A stretch of 20,061 nucleotides of DNA, from the NCBI GenBank assembly GCA_934371475.1, contig CAKRNX010000027.1, positions 1 through 20,061 of the forward strand, written 5' to 3'. The translations under genes were made by a program, and so were the position numbers. The DNA comes from an uncultured Lachnospiraceae bacterium. GTDB lineage: Bacteria; Bacillota; Clostridia; Lachnospirales; Lachnospiraceae. This document shows positions 13,679 to 20,061 of the stretch, piece after piece. The notes below the pieces were generated by a model. That model had not been told where the DNA came from. It saw nothing but the letters and a program-made list of their open reading frames with translations, and made no database searches. Each line of letters begins with the position of its first letter. The first letter of the stretch is position 1.

Positions 13679-14095
13679 ATGTCATCCAAAAACAAGACAG
13701 AAGTTCTGATTGATGGAAAAATTTATACACTGAGCGGTTATGAGAGCGAAGAGTATCTTCAGCGGGTGGCTTCTTATCTGAACAGCAAAATCGCAGAAAT
13801 AAAAACTTCAGAGGGATATCACAGACTGCCGTCGGACATGCAGGGGATTATGTTAAATCTGAATACGGCTGATGATTATTTCAAGGCGAAGAAGCAGGCG
13901 GACGGTTTGGAGGTGCAGATATCCGAGAAGGATCGGGAACTTTACGATCTGAAGCATGAGCTGATTTCAACGCAGATCAGGCTGGAGAGCATAGAGAAGG
14001 AGCTTACTTCTCTTCAGGATGAGACATCAGATTACCAGAAAAAGATTGTGCAGCTGGAGACACAGCTGGAAAATTCAAATACAAATAAGGCATAA
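13679..14095 (+). CDS. zapA: Cell division protein ZapA
   Basis: ZapA binds FtsZ and promotes bundling of its filaments at the division site. The 138-residue product has the ZapA N-terminal domain (TEVLIDGKIYTLSGYESEEYLQRVASYLNSKIAEI), followed by a helix and a long C-terminal coiled coil with heptad-like Leu/Ile spacing (residues about 75-135). The length is that of the longer Gram-positive ZapA forms. I set the start at the ATG at 13679 because AGAGAGG ends eight bases upstream; an in-frame ATG at 13655 would overlap that site and lacks its own. Neighbouring SEDS and PBP genes fit a cell division and envelope context. Confidence 0.88.
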   Translation: MSSKNKTEVLIDGKIYTLSGYESEEYLQRVASYLNSKIAEIKTSEGYHRLPSDMQGIMLNLNTADDYFKAKKQADGLEVQISEKDRELYDLKHELISTQIRLESIEKELTSLQDETSDYQKKIVQLETQLENSNTNKA

Positions 14096-14097
14096 TA

Positions 14098-14192
14098 ATA
14101 TCAGATGCGAGATATACAAAGTATCGGATGGAGAAATTCAGGAATACCCCCGGCATTCTTGCTGCGAGGTGCGCGTCATTTCACATCTGATG
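14098..14192. repeat. Palindromic dispersed repeat, copy 2
   Basis: This 95-base segment begins ATATCAGATG and ends TCACATCTGATG, which are inverted copies. Its centre, GGAATACCCCCGGCATTC, is a near-palindrome. It matches copy 1 at 852-938 in ends, block order and centre. It starts two bases after the zapA stop and ends 13 bases before a terminator. Confidence 0.6.
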
Positions 14193-14204
14193 CAGAGACA
14201 GGCG

Positions 14205-14242
14205 GGCGGCTGCAAGAAAAGCCCTTTTGCAGCTGCCTTTTT
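14205..14242 (+). terminator. Rho-independent terminator between zapA and the U32 gene
   Basis: GGCGGCTGCAA (14205-14215) pairs with TTGCAGCTGCC (14227-14237) through 11 pairs including one G-U, and five T residues follow. It lies only nine bases before the AGGAG of the next gene, so it either ends zapA transcripts or controls entry into the downstream operon. Confidence 0.85.
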
Positions 14243-14262
14243 ATAGATTGAGGAGCGGCAGA

Positions 14263-16722
14263 ATGCAGGATACAGATAGAAAAAAAGAAAGAAAGACGGA
14301 GCTTCTGGCGCCGGGAGGTTCACTGGAGGGACTGAAAGCGGCGATAAATGCAGGGGCTGATGCTGTCTATATGGGCGGGCAGAAGTTCGGAGCCAGAGCC
14401 TACGCGAAGAATCCGGACAGTACAGAACTGATCGAAGCGATGGATTATTGCCATTTGAGAGGCAGAAGACTGTATCTGACTGTGAACACTCTTCTGAAAG
14501 AGACGGAGCTGGAGCGAGATCTGTATCAGTATCTTCTACCGCTCGTCCGACACGGGCTGGACGCGGTGCTGGTGCAGGATTTTGGAGTGCTTCGGTTTAT
14601 ACGGGAACATTTCCCGCTTCTTCCAGTTCATGCCAGCACGCAGATGACCATTATGGGAGTCAGCGGAGCAAAGATGCTGAAACGTCTGGGAGCAGAGCGT
14701 ATTGTGCCATCTAGGGAGCTGACACTGGAAGAGATCAGGGAAATTCACCGCCGGGTAGACATTGAGATAGAATGTTTTGTTCACGGGGCGCTGTGCTACA
14801 GTTATTCTGGTCAGTGCCTGATGAGCAGTATGATCGGAGGCAGGAGCGGTAACAGAGGGCGGTGCGCACAGCCATGCAGGCTTCCGTACACATTTTTTGA
14901 GGGAAGAAGCTTTCCGGGCGCAGAAAACAGCAGGACGGGGTATTTGCTGAGCCTGAAAGATATCTGCACCCTCAGACAGCTTCCGGATCTGATCGAGGCG
15001 GGTGTCTGTTCATTCAAAATTGAGGGAAGAATGAAAAGAGCGGAGTACGCTTCCGGCGTGACAGAGATATACCGCAAATATCTGGATTACTATCTGAAGA
15101 CAGGACGGCGAGATTACCGCGTTGATCCGGAGGATGAACGGCAGCTGATGGATCTCTATAATCGGGGCGGATTTTCACAGGGATATTACAAGACATATAA
15201 CGGGAAAAATATGATGTCCATGGAACGACCGAATCATCAGGGGACTCCAGGGGCAAAGACCGTTTCTGCGCAGGGGAAAGTTCTGCGTTTGAAGGCGGAA
15301 GAACAGCTGTGGCCAGGGGATGTGCTGGAGATACCGGTAAAAAAAGGCGGGATACAGGAAGCGGCAGAGGTGACGGTGCGGGAGGGCGCTGCACCGGGCA
15401 AGATTTTTGAGGTATCCGTGCCGGGATCCTGCGGCAGCCTGAAAGGCAGGACACTCTCAAGGGTGAAATGTACTCATCTGCTGTCCAGGCTGGAAGAAGA
15501 TTACGGCAAAAAAGAAAAAAAAGAAAAAATTAAGGGGAGATTTATTCTTGGTCGGGGAAAAGCGGCTATACTGACAGTGAAATGGGAGAATGGAACGACT
15601 GTCAGAACAGCGCGGGCCGAGGGAGATCTGCCCATGGAGGCGCAGAGCCGTCCGATCGATCAGGAGACGGTGAGCCGCCAGCTTTCCAAGACAGGGAATA
15701 CTCCTTTTGTGTTCGAAACGCTGGAGATTGAGATGGATGAGGGGATTTTTTATCCGATGCAGGGACTGAATGAGCTTCGAAGAAGCGCATTGTCAGAGCT
15801 GGAGCGGGCAATACTTGATCCGTATAAGAGAGACTGCGGGAGTGACAGAGCGGAGTGCATGGAAGAAACCGGAGCGGATCCTTGGAAAAAGGAGCGGTCG
15901 GGCAAAAGCAGAATGAGTGCTTCAGTGGAGACAATGGAACAGCTTGATGCGGTGTTTGACTCGGGGCTGGCTGATACTGTGTACCTGGACTGCTGTATGT
16001 TCCAGGAAGATCCGGATTTGAGCTTTGAACAGACAGTGAAAAGGATGCATAAAAAAGGCATCAGATGTTTTCTGATGCTGCCGGGTGTGTGGCGTACGCA
16101 GACAGTTCATGGTTTTGAAGAGGCGTTTCCGCTGCGGCTGCTGGATCAGGCAGACGGCTTCCTTCTGCGCAGCAATGAACAACTGGAGTATCTGCGCGGT
16201 CTGTCCGGTCAGAAGGAAATGATTGCGGATGCCGGACTTTATTCGTATAATAAAGAGGCAAGACGTTTTCTGAGTGAACAGGGGATTTCCATGGATACGG
16301 CACCGCAGGAGTGCAGCCGCCGGGAGCTGGGTGAGAGAGGATGTCAGGGCAGTGAGATAGTGATTTACGGGCGCCTGCCGCTGATGCTGACGGCGCAGTG
16401 CCTGGTCAAAAACACATTCGGGTGCAGAAAAACGCCGGGGAACTGGTCGCTGAGAGACAGGAAAGGTGCCGGCTTTCCTGTAAAAAACAGATGCTCCATC
16501 TGCACGAATGTCATTTATAATTCGGTGCCGCTGGATCTGCTGTCCTGCCGGGAAGAAGTCATGGGGCTGCATCCCGCGTCCTGCCGTCTTTCTTTTACAA
16601 TCGAGAACAGAAAAGAGGCAGAAGCGGTTCTTGCGCGTGCCGCAGAATGGCAGGCGGGCAGAAAAGTGACCGGAGAGACTTCCGGTTCAACGAGAGGCCA
16701 TTTCAAGAGGGGAGTCGAGTAA
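14263..16722 (+). CDS. U32 family protein, RlhA-like (probable rRNA/tRNA hydroxylation factor)
   Basis: An 819-residue protein of the U32 family. U32 proteins were long called collagenases, but characterised bacterial members (RlhA, TrhP) are needed to hydroxylate C2501 of 23S rRNA or U34 of tRNA. The N-terminal TELLAPGGSLEGLKAAINAGADAVYMGG and the signature ECFVHGALCYSYSGQCLMSS (from residue 170) are clear. Conserved cysteines are Cys171, Cys178, Cys185, Cys201 and Cys205, with SFKIEGRMK following. The long C-terminal part, with a second Cys cluster (NTFGC, NRCSICTN), fits the RlhA-type two-domain architecture and is larger than the 653-residue E. coli protein. Start is the ATG at 14263 with AGGAG seven bases upstream. 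The stop is four bases before the SEDS gene, so the three genes may form an operon. The exact RNA target is inferred. Confidence 0.85.
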   Translation: MQDTDRKKERKTELLAPGGSLEGLKAAINAGADAVYMGGQKFGARAYAKNPDSTELIEAMDYCHLRGRRLYLTVNTLLKETELERDLYQYLLPLVRHGLDAVLVQDFGVLRFIREHFPLLPVHASTQMTIMGVSGAKMLKRLGAERIVPSRELTLEEIREIHRRVDIEIECFVHGALCYSYSGQCLMSSMIGGRSGNRGRCAQPCRLPYTFFEGRSFPGAENSRTGYLLSLKDICTLRQLPDLIEAGVCSFKIEGRMKRAEYASGVTEIYRKYLDYYLKTGRRDYRVDPEDERQLMDLYNRGGFSQGYYKTYNGKNMMSMERPNHQGTPGAKTVSAQGKVLRLKAEEQLWPGDVLEIPVKKGGIQEAAEVTVREGAAPGKIFEVSVPGSCGSLKGRTLSRVKCTHLLSRLEEDYGKKEKKEKIKGRFILGRGKAAILTVKWENGTTVRTARAEGDLPMEAQSRPIDQETVSRQLSKTGNTPFVFETLEIEMDEGIFYPMQGLNELRRSALSELERAILDPYKRDCGSDRAECMEETGADPWKKERSGKSRMSASVETMEQLDAVFDSGLADTVYLDCCMFQEDPDLSFEQTVKRMHKKGIRCFLMLPGVWRTQTVHGFEEAFPLRLLDQADGFLLRSNEQLEYLRGLSGQKEMIADAGLYSYNKEARRFLSEQGISMDTAPQECSRRELGERGCQGSEIVIYGRLPLMLTAQCLVKNTFGCRKTPGNWSLRDRKGAGFPVKNRCSICTNVIYNSVPLDLLSCREEVMGLHPASCRLSFTIENRKEAEAVLARAAEWQAGRKVTGETSGSTRGHFKRGVE

Positions 16723-16726
16723 ACGG

Positions 16727-18127
16727 ATGACAGGATTGATTAATCTGGCGACACAGGCGGCCAGATATTTGACTATTATACTGATGGTAATCTATACCAT
16801 TCAGAGCTACACAGTGTTTCGCAGAACCGGAGCCCGCGCCAAGGAGGCTGTTTTTATCCGTCAGAATGTATCTATGTTTTTTATGCATTTTATGGCGTTT
16901 GCGGTTATGTTTCTGAAAACCATGGATGTGAAAATACTGATTTTTTATGCGGCGCAGGCAATCTATTTTGGATTTACGCTGGTGCTGTTCCGGAATATTT
17001 ATCCCAAAGCGTCCAAGCTTCTGATTAACAATATGTGTATGCTTCTGACGATTGGGATGATTATGATTACACGGCTGTCTTATGACTGGGCGGTGAAACA
17101 GTTCAAAATTATGATCGTCGGTACAGTAATTGCACTGATCATCCCGGTAATTATCCGCAAAATTATGGTGCTTACCAAGATGAGCTGGGCTTATGCGTTT
17201 GTCGGAATCGGACTTCTGGGGCTTGTGCTGGTAGCGGCTCAGGTAACGAACGGAGCCAAGCTTTCCCTGGATATCGGAGGCATTGCGTTTCAGCCGTCAG
17301 AGTTCGTCAAGATTATTTTTGTTTTTGCTGTTGCAGGGCTTCTGACAGAGGCAAGGGATATGAAACGTATTATGATTGCCACGGCGCTGGCGGCGGTACA
17401 TGTCCTGATCCTTGTAGTTTCAAAGGATCTTGGCAGCGCGCTCATATTTTTCATTACGTACCTTGTGATGCTGTTTGCAGCAACAAAAAATCCATTTCTG
17501 GTGCTGGCGGGGCTTCTGGCCGGAGCAGTGGCTGCAGTGGCTGCCTATTTCCTGTTTGCCCATGTACGGGTAAGAGTTGCTGTCTGGAGAGATCCGTTTG
17601 CTGACTATGCGGATACCGGTTATCAGATCAGCCAGTCTCTCTTTTCTATTGCGGCAGGAGGATGGCTGGGCACAGGACTGTATCAGGGATCCCCCAATGC
17701 AATCCCATATGTGGCACAGGACTGTATGTTTGCGGCGATCTCGGAGGAGCTGGGCGGTGTGTTTGCCATCTGTCTGATTATGGTCTGCATGAGCTGTTTT
17801 ATCATGTTTATCAATATTGCCATGAAGCTGACAAACCGGTTTTACCGTCTGGTAGCGCTGGGGCTGGGCAGTACGTATGCCGTGCAGATTTTCCTGACAA
17901 TCGGGGGTGTGACAAAACTGATCCCGCTTACGGGTGTGACACTGCCGTTAGTGAGCTACGGAGGAAGCTCTGTGCTCAGTACACTGGCGATTTTTGCCAT
18001 TGTGCAGGGGCTGTATATGCTCAGAAGAGATGAGGAAGATAAAGATGAAGAAGAAAAAATCAGAGAATTCCAGCAATATCAAGGTCCGAGAAATCCGGCT
18101 GGATACGGAGGGAACGGAGAATCCTAA
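16727..18127 (+). CDS. SEDS family peptidoglycan glycosyltransferase (FtsW/RodA/SpoVE)
   Basis: SEDS proteins polymerise lipid II into glycan strands and work with a class B penicillin-binding protein. The 466-residue product has many membrane segments, including an extra N-terminal group before the conserved core. Core motifs are LDIGGIAFQPSEFVKI (181-196), Asp234 in SKDLGSAL (position of the catalytic aspartate), ADTGYQISQSL, GSPNAIPYVAQDCMFAAISEELG and LPLVSYGGSS. The length and the partner resemble the FtsW/RodA-PbpA pair of actinobacteria rather than the ~380-residue forms of Bacillus. The cytoplasmic tail is rich in Glu/Asp/Lys. Its last 27 codons overlap the next gene in another frame. 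FtsW, RodA and SpoVE cannot be told apart from sequence alone. Confidence 0.92.
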   Translation: MTGLINLATQAARYLTIILMVIYTIQSYTVFRRTGARAKEAVFIRQNVSMFFMHFMAFAVMFLKTMDVKILIFYAAQAIYFGFTLVLFRNIYPKASKLLINNMCMLLTIGMIMITRLSYDWAVKQFKIMIVGTVIALIIPVIIRKIMVLTKMSWAYAFVGIGLLGLVLVAAQVTNGAKLSLDIGGIAFQPSEFVKIIFVFAVAGLLTEARDMKRIMIATALAAVHVLILVVSKDLGSALIFFITYLVMLFAATKNPFLVLAGLLAGAVAAVAAYFLFAHVRVRVAVWRDPFADYADTGYQISQSLFSIAAGGWLGTGLYQGSPNAIPYVAQDCMFAAISEELGGVFAICLIMVCMSCFIMFINIAMKLTNRFYRLVALGLGSTYAVQIFLTIGGVTKLIPLTGVTLPLVSYGGSSVLSTLAIFAIVQGLYMLRRDEEDKDEEEKIREFQQYQGPRNPAGYGGNGES

Positions 18128-19556
18128 TACAGAGAGTACAGACCGCAGACGCAATACGGAGCTGGTCATTATCACGTATGTGCTGTGCGCGCTGTTTCTT
18201 TTGCTGGTCGGAAATATGATCTATCTGAATACCGTGAAAAGGGACGAGCTGAATACGAACGCCTACAATACCAAGAAAGATAATGTAGACGAAAATGTAA
18301 TCAGGGGATCAATTATTACAGAAAACGGGACCGTGCTGGCGTCTACCAACGTTGATTCCGAAGGGAATGAGAGCCGGTATTATCCTTATGAAAATATATT
18401 TGCACATGTGGTGGGCTATGCCAGCAACGGACGTGCGGGACTGGAAGCGTATGCCAACAGAGATCTGCTTACATCCCATTCCTCGTTGCTGAATCAGCTG
18501 AAGAGCACAGAGAATGATGAAAAACTGAAAGGGGACAATGTGATTGTCACCTTAAATCCCACTTTGCAGCAGGCGGCATATTATGCACTGGGATCCTATA
18601 ATGGGGCAGTGGTAGTGATGGAACCGGACAGCGGCAAAATTCTGGCAATGGTTTCCAAGCCTGATTTTAATCCCAATACGATTTCCGGTGACTGGGATGC
18701 CATGATTACAGATGAAACGAATAGTGCGTTGCTGAACCGGGCGACTCAGGGACTTTATCCGCCGGGATCTACGTTTAAGATCCTGACAGCGCTGGCGTAT
18801 ATCAGGCAAAATCCCGGCATATATCAGAATTTCACTTACAACTGTGAGGGAGCACTCTCACAGGGAGATGTGACAATTACGTGTTATAACGGCGAAGTTC
18901 ACGGACTGGAAGATTTGCAGATGGCCTTTGCACATTCCTGCAATACGGCTTTTGCCAGCATCGGACTGGGGCTTGACGGGGCAGAGTTCCGCAAAATGGC
19001 GGAAAAGTTTCTGTTTAACAGTTCTCTGCCGGCCACATTTCAGTACAGCCAGAGTGTGTTTAAGCTGAATAAGGACACTTCCTACGGAGAACAGATGACT
19101 ACAGCCATCGGACAGGGAGATACGCTGGTGACTCCGCTGCATATGGCGCTGATTACCTCTTCGGTAGCTAATGGCGGTATCCTGATGAAGCCGTATCTGG
19201 TGCAGCGCGTTGAAAGCGCGGAAGGAGAAAAGGTATCGGAGACAAAACCGTCCAGCTACGGCAAGCTGATGAGTGCGGATGAAGCGGAGATCCTGACCGG
19301 TTTTATGAAAGAGACAGTAAACAGCGGCACAGCTGCGGCTCTGAGCGGAAACGGCTACAGCGTGGCAGGCAAAACCGGATCCGCAGAGTATGAGAGCAAC
19401 GGCGTAACCGGTACACATTCCTGGTTTGTAGGTTTTTCCAATGTGGATGATCCAGATCTGGTCGTTGCAGTGATTGCGGAGGACGGCGGTACGGGAAGCC
19501 AGACGGCGGTGCCTATTGCACGAGCAATTTTTGATGCCTACTATTACCAGCAATAA
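18045..19556 (+). CDS. Class B penicillin-binding protein (PbpA-like transpeptidase)
   Basis: A membrane-anchored D,D-transpeptidase that cross-links peptidoglycan, 503 residues. A basic cytoplasmic tail is followed by one membrane segment (about 39-62), a short dimerisation region (RGSIITENGTVLAS) and a transpeptidase domain with Ser242-Thr-Phe-Lys245 (SxxK), Ser298-Cys-Asn300 (SxN) and Lys443-Thr-Gly445 (KTG). It lacks a glycosyltransferase domain; the SEDS gene upstream supplies that activity. The small N-terminal domain is like actinobacterial PbpA. I chose the ATG at 18045, with GAGG nine bases upstream. That places the start 83 bases inside the SEDS gene; an ATG at 18030 is also possible but has a weaker site. 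No clear terminator follows. Confidence 0.93.
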   Translation: MKKKKSENSSNIKVREIRLDTEGTENPNTESTDRRRNTELVIITYVLCALFLLLVGNMIYLNTVKRDELNTNAYNTKKDNVDENVIRGSIITENGTVLASTNVDSEGNESRYYPYENIFAHVVGYASNGRAGLEAYANRDLLTSHSSLLNQLKSTENDEKLKGDNVIVTLNPTLQQAAYYALGSYNGAVVVMEPDSGKILAMVSKPDFNPNTISGDWDAMITDETNSALLNRATQGLYPPGSTFKILTALAYIRQNPGIYQNFTYNCEGALSQGDVTITCYNGEVHGLEDLQMAFAHSCNTAFASIGLGLDGAEFRKMAEKFLFNSSLPATFQYSQSVFKLNKDTSYGEQMTTAIGQGDTLVTPLHMALITSSVANGGILMKPYLVQRVESAEGEKVSETKPSSYGKLMSADEAEILTGFMKETVNSGTAAALSGNGYSVAGKTGSAEYESNGVTGTHSWFVGFSNVDDPDLVVAVIAEDGGTGSQTAVPIARAIFDAYYYQQ

Positions 19557-19586
19557 ACGGGCAGTAAGTTACAGCGAATTAAACAG

Positions 19587-19615
19587 TTGCACCTTTTCTA
19601 AAAAAGAGTTATACT
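19587..19615 (+). promoter_or_regulatory. Promoter of the Nudix gene
   Basis: TTGCAC (19587-19592) and TATACT (19610-19615) are spaced by 17 bases. They lie in the 103-base gap after the PBP gene, about 45 bases before the Nudix start codon. Confidence 0.65.
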
Positions 19616-19659
19616 ATTCCTAGTCTAAGAGGACACAACGCATAACAGGAGGGATTGCA

Positions 19660-20061
19660 ATGATTGAAGCAACGAGCTGTGGCGGTGTGGTGATTTTTCG
19701 GGGCAAGATACTGGTTCTTTATAAGAGTTACAAAAACAAATATGAGGGATGGGTATTGCCGAAGGGAACGGTAGAGGCCGGCGAAGAATTTAAAGAGACA
19801 GCTGCCAGAGAGGTGCTGGAAGAGACAGGAGTAAAAGCTTCCATAGTGAAATACGTAGGAAAGAGCCAATATACTTTCAACGTACCGGAAGATACGGTGG
19901 AGAAGGATGTACACTGGTATCTGATGATGGCGGACAGCTATTACAGCAAACCACAGCGAGAGGAGTATTTTATCGACTCAGGGTATTACAAATTCCATGA
20001 AGCATATCATCTGCTGAAGTTTTCCAACGAAAAGATGATACTGGAAAAGGCATATAATGAG
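19660..20061 (+). CDS. Nudix hydrolase, N-terminal part (runs off the window)
   Basis: Nudix enzymes hydrolyse nucleoside diphosphates linked to another group, such as Ap4A, oxidised nucleotides or ADP-ribose. The first 134 residues are visible and the frame is still open at the window edge. The full Nudix box is at residues 36-58, with Gly36, Glu42, the REVLEETG core (50-57) and Val58. GWVLPKG precedes it, as in diadenosine polyphosphate hydrolase-like members. AGGAGGG lies seven bases before the ATG, and a promoter is seen upstream. The substrate cannot be assigned from this sequence. Confidence 0.92.
   Translation, partial: MIEATSCGGVVIFRGKILVLYKSYKNKYEGWVLPKGTVEAGEEFKETAAREVLEETGVKASIVKYVGKSQYTFNVPEDTVEKDVHWYLMMADSYYSKPQREEYFIDSGYYKFHEAYHLLKFSNEKMILEKAYNE

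Noticed and set aside
14227..14262. TTG start for the U32 protein
   Set aside because: It would lie inside the terminator stem and has no ribosome binding site; the ATG at 14263 has AGGAG at a normal distance.

Overview
The window looks like a chromosomal core region of a spore-forming Firmicute of the class Clostridia, most likely Lachnospiraceae-like. The evidence is a spoIVA 3' end, strong AGGAGG-type ribosome binding sites, SigA promoters with TTGACA-17-TATAAT spacing, and gene families typical of gut Clostridia. This placement is inferred from gene content and style, not from a database match. Every gene I can support lies on the + strand. I see no rRNA, tRNA, CRISPR array, phage or complete insertion sequence.

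Layout. (1) 2-799 is the C-terminal half of SpoIVA, the spore-coat ATPase, cut by the window edge. (2) 800-1201 is a 402-base non-coding stretch holding a hairpin, one copy of a palindromic repeat, a consensus SigA promoter and a structured leader. It feeds 1202-2440, a secreted protein with cell-wall-binding repeats and a SleB/CwlJ-type hydrolase domain, which ends at a terminator. (3) 2641-8371 is a branched-chain amino acid type (LIV) ABC transporter operon. A consensus promoter is followed by the binding protein, an attenuator-like hairpin, livH, livM, livG and livF, and then a zinc-dependent alcohol/polyol dehydrogenase 19 bases downstream. (4) 8566-9033 is luxS, with a structured leader and a clear terminator. 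(5) 9305-11671 is a set for cobalamin nucleotide-loop assembly: a CobU, CobS, a second short CobU-like protein and a CobC-like phosphatase. No cobalamin riboswitch is visible. (6) 11698-13406 is ruvA-ruvB, for Holliday junction processing. (7) 13679-14095 is zapA, with its own promoter. (8) 14263-19556 is a U32-family protein (RlhA-like), then a SEDS glycosyltransferase and a class B penicillin-binding protein whose genes overlap by 83 bases. (9) 19660 to the end is a Nudix hydrolase with its own promoter, cut by the window edge.

The genes fall into functional blocks: sporulation and cell wall, amino-acid or related solute uptake, SAM recycling/AI-2, corrinoid salvage, recombination, and division plus peptidoglycan synthesis. 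Nothing here is a clear defence or novel mobile system. The least ordinary signals are two repeat families and one protein pair. The first repeat family is a MITE-like element with terminal inverted repeats, one copy of which supplies the ruvB stop codon. The second is a roughly 90-base palindromic repeat present twice. The protein pair is two CobU-like proteins that each keep a different half of the family's motifs. The long SEDS/PBP gene overlap and several structured leaders are also worth a look.
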